Part shown: one piece after another, positions 55,991-64,000 of the stretch
Numbering within the stretch: the stretch's first letter is position 1
Layout of the letters: every line of letters starts with the position of its first letter
Assembly: GCA_027946365.1 (NCBI GenBank)
Contig: JAPEUQ010000005.1
Coordinates: 2,356,001-2,420,000, forward strand
Direction: 5' to 3'
DNA from: Kalmusia sp. IMI 367209
Lineage: Eukaryota > Ascomycota > Dothideomycetes > Pleosporales > Didymosphaeriaceae
Length of the DNA: 64,000 nucleotides
The notes under the pieces: model-generated
Told to the model about the DNA's origin: nothing
Databases searched by the model: none
Seen by the model: the letters and a program-made list of their open reading frames with translations, nothing else
Made by a program: the position numbers and the translations under genes

Positions 55991-57350
55991 CTATCGAGCT
56001 ACAGCAGCCTCGGTCGCCTTCAAGCTGCCTACAACAGCAAAGCAAATAAGTGGTGTGATAGCATAACTAATCTATATGCCCAGTCAGCACGCAATCCCGC
56101 ATCGATATGGGGCAACCTCTTACCGTTAGGAACTTGGCAATGGCCATTTTTTCCTCCTCCGGGCTACCGGTCACATCGGTCAAAGCAACTAGAATCATTG
56201 CGCTCGGCCCTGAGGACATCAACATCATGGCAAACCACAGCATGGGGTCACTGCTCAAAACGCTCGTCTTGGTCGCAAGGGCATAGATCAACGGAATGCT
56301 GACTGCAGGCCAAACGAAAAACCGGATTAGAAACACAAAAGCCATGCTCTTCTTATCGACAGTGCCGCTATCCTCGCCGGCATTCATTTTGCGCAGGCTC
56401 TGGCTCAGTTTCACACCGACTACAATGATTTGCGTGGTCGCGAAAAGGTCACCGATGTTCTTAATAGCCGTGGTAAGCCAGGCATTGAAGTAGCCACCGT
56501 CGTCGCTGTCGTTGAAGAAGAGGCGGTGCAGCGGTGGGGTCAAGCCAATGATAGCGCCTACAACAGTTCCGAGTAGAGGCGCGTTGGCAAACTGGTACAG
56601 AAAACCGAGCGTTTGTTGTGCCCAGGGGGGGAGACTTTGGAGCCACCGCTGCGTGCGCTTGTAACCACGGCGCTCCACACCGTTTATTGGGCGGACTGCG
56701 CGTTGGGGGAGCAGCGATGTCTCCTCGTCGATGATGCCATCGACGCCGCGCTCCATGCTCTGTTCTTCCTCTCCATCGTCACTCTCCTCGCCCTCCTTGT
56801 TATCATCCTCCGGCGCATCCTCGTCGCTCGGTCGCAGTAAACGTGGGCCCAGGGCGAAGGTCAGGCTGTTGCTGACCATGGCGTTTATCAAGAAGTACGA
56901 CTCGGCGCGGTCCAGCGCCTGCGACGCATCGTCGCCAGGCGGTATGATGGCATCGAGGACGCCTGTAGTTTTCAGCGACTGGATGAGCAATAGCGGCAGA
57001 CTCGTCGTGTTGTTGAAGGCAACGGCCAACTTGACCCAATTGGGCAACCTGAAGACTCGACATGCGAGGACACCGATGGCGAGCGAGACGAGCGTGTACG
57101 AGATGGACCAGAAGAGGATGGGCAGGTAGCGGATGCCGGTATTCTTGTCAAGGTTGGTGCCGAGCTTGTAGATGAGCAACGCGGGCAAGAACATGCGCAC
57201 ACATGTTCGTGACACCTCTTTTGCTGCACCCGTCGAGAGGAGATTAAATTGTGCGGTGAGGACGCCGAGGAAGATGGTGATCAAAACCGATATCGAGGCC
57301 TGCAAGGCGCCCACTAAGGGCACGATGAGCTCGGACGTGTCGACGCCCAT
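55991..57350 (-). CDS. Auxin efflux carrier (AEC) family transporter
   Basis: Membrane transport protein of the AEC/PIN-like family. Exon 1 is 57350-56124, the intron is 56123-56072 (52 nt), exon 2 is 56071-55991, total 435 aa. The N-terminal five-helix bundle includes FLPALLIYKLG and VAFNNTTSLPLLLIQSL, the family's crossing-helix region. A long acidic cytosolic loop follows (SDEDAPEDDNKEGEES...), then the C-terminal bundle with MLMSSGPSAMILVALTDVTG. Splicing gives the last helix ISYAITPLICFAVVG; acceptor CATATAG was chosen because it alone keeps phase. Likely ER or plasma membrane; the fungal substrate is not known. Confidence 0.93.
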
Positions 57351-57770
57351 GACTGATCAAAAAATATGTACTGTAGAAGGAATAGCAAGAAAAAGAGGCG
57401 CGCGGTGCTACAGGGACTCCGGCAAGGACATTCCGGTCTTATGGGGATTCCCAATTGCTGGGCGGAGGATGCCCACAATTGCATGGCGTTGCAAGACGCC
57501 GTCGCGTATCGACCCGCCGACGTCATCTAGATAAGGTACTAACCCCAGAAAAAAGACCCAAGGCCCAGGAACAGGGAATCGCTCGCGTGCCCAGTGTCTT
57601 GTCACGACCAAGTCCGCCAGCCATGGGTATCATTTGATCTGATTCGAAACTATCTCGAGCTATGTTCTAACTTACAGTCCACGGCGTGTTTCGTATTTTG
57701 CGCCTGCCTCGGGCGATCAGGCAAAGCTTCAAACCGCCAACCACCAACCACCAACTTCCAATTTCTGTGC
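57351..57770. other. Intergenic
   Basis: AEC promoter side and 3' flank of the next minus-strand gene. Nothing seen. Confidence 0.45.
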
Positions 57771-60120
57771 CTACACAAGGCCTCTTACGTGTGTCTTCCA
57801 GATGTCCAGAAATGCCTTGCGGTCGCTCTTACCCTGGAACTTGATCTCAAATTCCGAGTAGCCAAAGCGATTCAATGTACCCGCTCCACCCTGCCTTTCT
57901 CCATTGAAGATGGACGACCTAGCCGATTTCACGCTCGCTGCTGATGACGATGCGATCGAGGTCCTCGTACCGGCACGGCGTAAGCCAAGCCCCTCGTGCT
58001 CGGCGTCTCCAGCCTCGGACGACTTGGACGACTTCCGCCGCTGGAAGACCTTGTCGCGCGTCCACTTGCCAGGCTCTTTGGAGAAGATGAGCTGCAGCTT
58101 TTCCGAGCTCTTGCTATATACCGAGTCATCCAGCCACTGGAAGACGTAGTGTGGCTCTTCGACCCAATGCGCCTTTTCTTCTTGGAGTGCGCTAGTGTAG
58201 AAGAGTAAGTACAGTACGTCCGCTGCCTCTAGGCCATTGAGTCCGACGCGCACTTCGGTCTTCTTCCACAACCTCAAGTTCTTACCCCGACATTCTGGTT
58301 TGTTGAGATTGGACGATATTGTGAGGATGGGGCGGTCGTACAAGAGCTCGGCCTTTTCTTTCCCATTGTTCGTGTATAGCAGCGTCTGCAGCTTCATACT
58401 TGAGTCGCTATCTGCCATCAGGTACTTGATGTCTATGCACCTCTTCTCAAGCCTCCCAAACGAGCTTCTGGGGAAGTCGATCGACACGTCGCCATCCAAG
58501 AACGATGTCGTCAAAGGAATGCTCGGCCCAGTAGCCGGGAAATGCTGCGTGATCCAGACTTTGACCTCCTTGCTGTTGCCGGATCGATAGACGGAGCGAA
58601 TCGAAATGCCAGCGTCTTCTCTATACCGCCAATGTAGGTCGCACTCCCTGCTCTCGGATCCTTGCGACGTGACCCGCTCGACTTGGACTTTGCGACATAA
58701 CTTGTTCCACTGCAGGGCTCCGGGACCGAGCGCGATGCTCAAGAGTGAAGCTGCTGATATTTTCCGTCGCAGAGGCTGCGCCGAGTCCTCCGGCGTGGTT
58801 CCTGCTGTACTGACGCTCACCCCGGGCACTGACAGGCGAGCTTCTGGTGACATGCTGACACTAGAGCGGGATGTAGACATGGACGATGTGCGCGCGCCTG
58901 GAGATGACGGAGACTCCGATACCGAACCCCAGTCCACAGCATCAAAGTACGACTGTGGTATCTTTGGGCTGCTGGATGGTGATGCGCATGGCGATGGTGT
59001 AGTAGGGTCCGGTCGCAAGGTTTGTGTGGAACCACTCATGGAGGTATTGTGATTATCGAACCTAGAGAAACTTCCGGAGAATTCCGTGTCGATGGTGTAT
59101 GTTCTTTGAGGGACATGCGGCAGGTTTTTCATTTCCTGTCGAACAGCGTCGCTTGGCGCAAGGTTGGTCCTTTTCTCGACTGCTATCCTCTTCGCACGGT
59201 TTTCTTCTATCATAATTGCATCTTCTAGTTCGCGCCTGAGGTGATAGAGCACCGCAGCTGTCTGTTCGTCTCCACTTGGGGCTCCTGCAGGCGCGGCACC
59301 ATAAGACAAAGGTCGTGCTGAGTTGCTGCTTTCAATTGCGAGTCGCTCATCCTCATTCTTCAACCACCGGCTGAAGATAAGCCAGTCTTTGTACAGTTGA
59401 TCTGCTTCTGATGGCGCCGGTAGTGCATTGGGTGCTGTGCGCGACGAGCTGCCGAGAGCGTTTGTTGTGTATGATTGACCACCAAAGCTAACTGTCCGGA
59501 AAGGCGCAAGGTCCAGTAGCCTCTGTGTCTGCTTGGTTGCTTCCAAGTGTAGTCGTCTATATGCTGTTAGCATATAGACTCGCCATGGAGTACCAAGGCG
59601 TTAGTGTCCCCATGTTGAATCGCCTCAAGCGCGAACAATGCCTCAGTCATCGGAAGAGTAGGACTTACAGTTGAAGAAAAGAAATGCACATTTGGATTGC
59701 CTGGTAATGACCCATGATCACGGTTCTCAGGTTTGAGATCTCCTTCTCTTTCCCGATATACCTTATGGTATACACGAACTTGCGCACGCTCATCTTCCTA
59801 TCGACCAGATGATTTGCATATGGCTCTATCGTCTCCTCACATCGTTTGAGAGTTTCCTGGAAGTCCAAGTACGGGAACGGTAGCGGCTTTCCATACTCCT
59901 TCATCAGCTCACTGAGTTCAAGGAGACATTGGTGGAACGACGAAAACTCGCGCACGAGGCCTGAGACCTGCGTCTCCGAGTTATCGTTCGCATCTACACA
60001 CGGTCAGCCAACGAACAAAAGTAACGTGTACCGAGTTAACTCACCCTTGAACGCGAGGTAGACGCGCGTGGAGACCTGGACGAGCTTCACGACATCAGAG
60101 GGACTGAAGCCGAACGACAT
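57771..60120 (-). CDS. Large fungal protein, unknown function
   Basis: Exons: 60120-60045, 59993-59669 and 59556-57771, total 728 aa, introns of 51 and 106 nt in phase. The N-terminus MSFGFSPSDVVKLVQVSTRVY plus an alpha-helical stretch to about residue 150 resembles the helical N-terminal module found in many fungal STAND/ankyrin and signalling-type proteins. A long Ser/Pro-rich disordered segment follows (about 290-410). The C-terminal half (from about 430) is a folded region with WRYREDAGISIRSVYR, RCIDIKYLMADSDSSMKLQTLLY and a closing YSEFEIKFQGKSDRKAFLDIW that suggests a PH-like or similar beta fold. No catalytic motif, TM or signal seen. Role unknown. Confidence 0.82.
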
Positions 60121-61120
60121 CACTACTGGCTCTGCCGGCCGCGCTCGAGCGCAGTTCTACCCGGGGGTAGCTTGCTATCATGCACTGGCGACGTGGGAGC
60201 AACAGAGGGGCTGTCGCATGAGCAGGCTCCCAAGCTGGCAGCGAGATGTTGTAGTAGCAGGCTTGGGGGGCCGTGCTGCCATGGCCATCCCTACACGCCC
60301 GCGTGGGCGGTCCAGACGATAGATGGGGCGCAGCGTTATTGCCTGCACCCTCCGCCTGCAGGGCAGATTGCTCCAACGTTATCATGCGTTCCAGAGGTCA
60401 AATGGTGTGGAGGCCATCTCGTGTGGATGGATGTGGCGCTGGCCAGAGCCCGCTGGCGAATCAGATGAGGCGCAGCGCTGGTCAATGAGAGAGCAGAGCG
60501 CTGCACGTGGGGGCTCCATCAACATCAATTGCTCTCTGCCGACGGTCCATAGCTTCGGTTCGCGGGCATGTTCAGCGCGCTTCTCCATCCTGAGGTATCG
60601 TCGGAGAGCTGCCGTCCGTCTGGTAAGCCAGTGCGTACCTGCAGACCCATCCCTCGTGCTCCTCGTGCAACTCTTCATTTGCGGAAATCCACATCGCATC
60701 ACATCTGGCGGAAGACCATTCGAGAGTATTCACCGCGAATACGAGAAGAAATGCTGCTCCACGCAAGTAGAGTGAGGCTTCAACACGGGTTGCGGCGGTG
60801 CTTGACACTGAATGTAGGAAGGCTGCCAACGCTTTAATAGCAATACGAGTAGCCAGCCACACTATCCTACATTGCTCACCGGTCTACTGAATTGAGCCTT
60901 GGGCTATGCCCTCCTGTTCGTCGCACTATGCGAGTGGTGGCTGAGGTGCTCATCGCGCCCATCATATGTAAGATGACTTCCCTAGATGAAGCCGCGCAAC
61001 ACGCATCACACTGCAAGCGCACAAGCATCCCCCGTTGCGGACCGTCTCTCTGCCGGCTCACCGATCATTTCCAAGGTCCTCTCGTTCTTAGCGTCACGTG
61101 GTCTCGCGTAGAGGTCAGGA
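60121..61120. other. Intergenic, divergent
   Basis: About 1 kb, GC-richer, with many overlapping short frames but none with family features. Promoters of two divergent genes. Confidence 0.45.
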
Positions 61121-63207
61121 ATGGGACCCCTCAGATGGATCAGTCGGCCGATGAGAGGTCGACACCTTGGTGTTGAAGATCTGACCAGAGGTGATGAGGG
61201 TGTTCCAGTACGTCTGTTATCTTCATGGGCGTTCTTTGATTAACACATATGTTGTTCAATTACTAACCAAAGGTTCAGGCAACTAAGCGTCGTAGATGGG
61301 CGCTTCAGACCATCGACTCTGCCCCGTTCCAAGCATGGGTAGTCGTCGTAGCAGGTATCGGCTTCCTAACCGATTCATTTGCCCTTTTCTGCCTCAACGT
61401 TGTCACCCCTATGATCGGCTACGTCTACTGGCCTCAGAACATCGATAATGATGGTACACCTCAGCTTCCCTCTTCGGTCAAAACAGCATTAATGTGTTCC
61501 ACTCTGGCTGGCACCATGATCGGTCAAGTCGCCTTTGGCTTCGCTGCAGATCGCCTTGGCCGAAGAAAAATGTATGGACTTGAGCTAGTCATCGTCATCG
61601 CAGGTACCTTCTTGATGATTATGAGCTCAAACGGCGAGAAGAACAGCATGGCTGTGGGCGGATGGCTCATAGCCTGGAGAGCTATCATGGGTCTCGGAAT
61701 CGGAGCGGATTATCCTTTAAGTGCAGTGATAACGGCCGAATTTGCGCCCCGAAAACACCGCGCGAGGATGCTGAGCTGGGTGTTCTTCGCACAGCCCATT
61801 GGTCAGTTGCTTGCCAACGTACTTTCGTTGGCGGCCGTAGAAGGTTTCAGATCGCAGATTACCACAACACACCCAGGATGTCTTGCTGGGGACGAGGGTT
61901 TCGAATGCTTCCGGGCCATCGATCGACTGTGGAGGATTGTTGTAGGAATCGGCATGGTTCCAGCAATGATAGCTCTGGCATTTCGCTTCACCATTCCCGA
62001 GTCGCCTCGTTACAAGCTCGACATCTTGCGAAATGTCCACACAGTGTTCGAAGACACTAAGGATTATTTTGGTGGACCAGCAGCAGATGCGGAAGGTGGC
62101 GAATTGGAGATGCTTCCCGCGAGCCCTACTGCTCCGACGCATGATCTTTCAAGAACTTCGACGTCGTCGGAGATCGCGCCTGATGACGTGGTAGGAAGTG
62201 ACAGCGAGTCTGAGCGCCGCCCAAGCTCCATCCATCAACGCCCGACTTCCTATCAACGCGTTGAACTACCACCTAGCGACCCTAATTACAGTATGTACTC
62301 CGGTAATGGGCATCTACTGATTTGTGTTGACTTAGAGATCAGTTCCTCCGCTTGCGTCATGGGCCGACGCCAAGGATTTCTTCATCGCCCAAGGTAACTG
62401 GCAATATCTACTCGGCACATCCCTTTCATGGCTATTCTTGGACTTCGCCTTCTATGGTCTAGGCCTCTCGTCTCCCGACATTGTGCGTCACATCTGGCAG
62501 GATCCCGATAAAGAGGGTTTGCCCTCGTCTGTATTCGATTCCCTGCGGGACAACAGTCTGCACACACTCATCATGGTCTCAATTGGTGCTGTCATTGGTG
62601 GCGCTGCGATGATCAAAGTCATCCGATATGCGAGCCCGAAAGTGATTCAATTCTGGGGGTTCCTGGTCCTTTTTCTGCTCTTCATCGTCACTGGAAGCGC
62701 TTGGACCAAGCTCCTCGACAGCAGCCGTTCGGGCTTGATCGTGCTCTACGTTCTTTCACAAATAGCCTTCAATATAGGACCGAACGTGACGACATTCATT
62801 GTAAGTCCAATCCTTTTCTTAACTCCAACACTTACCCAACATCCAATCAGTACCTCTGCTAACTGCTACTCAAGATCCCCGCAGAAATCTTCCCCACACG
62901 ATATCGCTGCACAGCACACGGCATCGCCGCCGCCGCCGGAAAACTCGGTTCCTGGCTCGTACAAATATTCCTCGCGTATGCCTTCAAATCTAACTCTCAA
63001 GAAGAGCGGTATGACTGGGAGCGCGCCAACTTCGGCCATGTGCTACAGGTCATGAGCGCGTTCATGGTGGCGGGCGCCGTGGTCACATATTTCCTCGTGC
63101 CTGAGACGCGGGACCATGATGGTAAGAGTAGAACGTTGGAAGCCATGGCGGGAGGAAAGAAGATACTTGATGAGCTCAATAAGCAGCGGGCCCAGGAGGA
63201 AGACTGA
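61121..63207 (+). CDS. PHO84-like inorganic phosphate:H+ symporter
   Basis: MFS phosphate permease of the plasma membrane. Exons are about 61121-61207, 61279-62294 (or 62290), 62338-62800 and 62875-63207, roughly 632 aa. Landmarks: RRRWALQTIDSAPFQAWVVVVAG, GIGFLTDSFALFCLN in TM1, GRRKMYGLEL, GIGADYPLSAVITAEFAP (phosphate-permease signature GxDYPLS), IPESPRYKLD before the central loop, LSWLFLDFAFYGLGL in TM7 and IPAEIFPTRYRCTAHGI. The central loop is long and serine/acidic. The second intron is uncertain: donor GTATGT at 62291 is good, but the acceptor TTAG at 62335 leaves the frame off by one. Donor GTACTC (62295) with acceptor AG at 62337 restores it. The first acceptor may be 61272 or 61278. 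Confidence 0.88.
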
Positions 63208-64000
63208 CGAGTTTGTTGGTAAGGTGGGGGCCTCGATTCTTGGTGCTTACCTCAGGGCTTATGATAGATTTTGATATTGATCTAAACTAATAGAGATTAG
63301 TCGATTTACGCCTTTTAGCCCTCAACGCATCTCCACACTTTCGTGGTTACACAGCATATAGAACATCAGAGTCGGCGTTTCGCCATCGCGGACGAAAAGG
63401 GTCGTGGGGTTTCGCCAATTTTGAGGCCGCTGAGGGCGCAGATACGAGGCGACAGCCTAGAACGCCCCCACATCATCATCGTCGCGTGGCAGTTTCCGGC
63501 TCCTCCGATGCGCCTTGCCGCGCCCGATGGGTTCTAGCAAATAATCCAACAGTTCCTACCCGCACAACATCCCTTCGCTCGAATCCAAGCATATTGCCAA
63601 GGAGAAGAAGCAACACCGTGTTCGTTATTACCTACAATCGGCCTTTGGATTATGCCGAACAACAAGGGTTCTCCACCCTAGAGAGCTACGTGCACACAAG
63701 CGGAGAAGGACATAGTCGGAGTTAAGATGCGGTGCCTCGTTTATTTTCCGCAGTGTAACATTAATGGGTCTATGTGGAATCAATTGTCTGGCTCCAGTAG
63801 CTGACGCATAGCGCATAGCAACATCGATGATCCCTACCCTCAATCCTGAGTCACTTCGGGCCTCCGATTCCCCTGTTTACGCGATCCCACGCGGCTCGTT
63901 GACTGAACTCTAAATTCACAAACGCTTGGCTACAACTTTCACCTAGCATTTTCCGTCCGCCACGCTGATGCCATCTGAGATAAGCGGGTTCTATTGTAAA
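63208..64000. other. Right edge, no gene seen
   Basis: Short frames only. 3' flank of the phosphate permease. Confidence 0.45.

Overview
The window is nuclear DNA of a filamentous ascomycete, most likely a Dothideomycete. The basis is short GT-AG introns (about 45-140 nt, several with TACTAAC-like branch points), roughly 50% GC, gene spacing of 0.3-1.5 kb, and families typical of Pezizomycotina: HET-NB-TPR NLR, Zn2Cys6 regulator, tannase, DUF3500, berberine-bridge-type FAD oxidases and fungal C2H2 proteins. I rebuilt exon structures by hand from splice signals, reading phase and remembered family conservation. No RNA or database evidence was available.

Layout. 0.2-15 kb looks like an aromatic/phenolic catabolic neighbourhood: a frameshifted short-chain dehydrogenase (229-1137, -), a HET-NB-TPR NLR inserted among these genes (1841-5013, +), a Zn2Cys6 regulator (6143-8023, +), an MFS drug/organic-acid type transporter with one frameshift (8199-9809, -), a salicylate-hydroxylase-like FAD monooxygenase (10858-12250, -) and a secreted tannase/feruloyl esterase (13254-14913, +). 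15-22 kb holds a small conserved orphan, a DUF3500 protein, a cysteine-rich C2H2-like protein and a lectin-like membrane protein. 23-26 kb has two convergent flavoenzymes. 27.7-30.3 kb is an 881-residue orphan with a repeated domain.

31-39 kb is a degraded zone: an intact small C2H2 gene, a mutated relative of it, a DHCR24-like flavoprotein with an odd intron region, a pseudogene of a polytopic fungal membrane protein, and an FAD oxidase broken by two frameshifts. 40-45 kb has an EVE-domain protein, a secreted type-B carboxylesterase and a third C2H2 family member. About 3 kb without genes follows (45.4-48.5 kb). 48.5-63.2 kb has a GT8 glycosyltransferase, a 2OG-Fe(II) oxygenase, a sugar transporter, an F-box gene with an in-frame stop, an auxin-efflux-carrier-type transporter, a large fungal protein of unknown role and a PHO84-like phosphate permease.

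Main points for a second look. Frame-disrupting indels recur at C/G homopolymers in otherwise conserved genes, so assembly error must be separated from real decay. The NLR has its Walker A motif split by an intron, and retention of that intron would give a HET-only protein. A three-member C2H2 family includes one copy with C-to-T type damage. The 881-aa orphan carries an internally duplicated domain.
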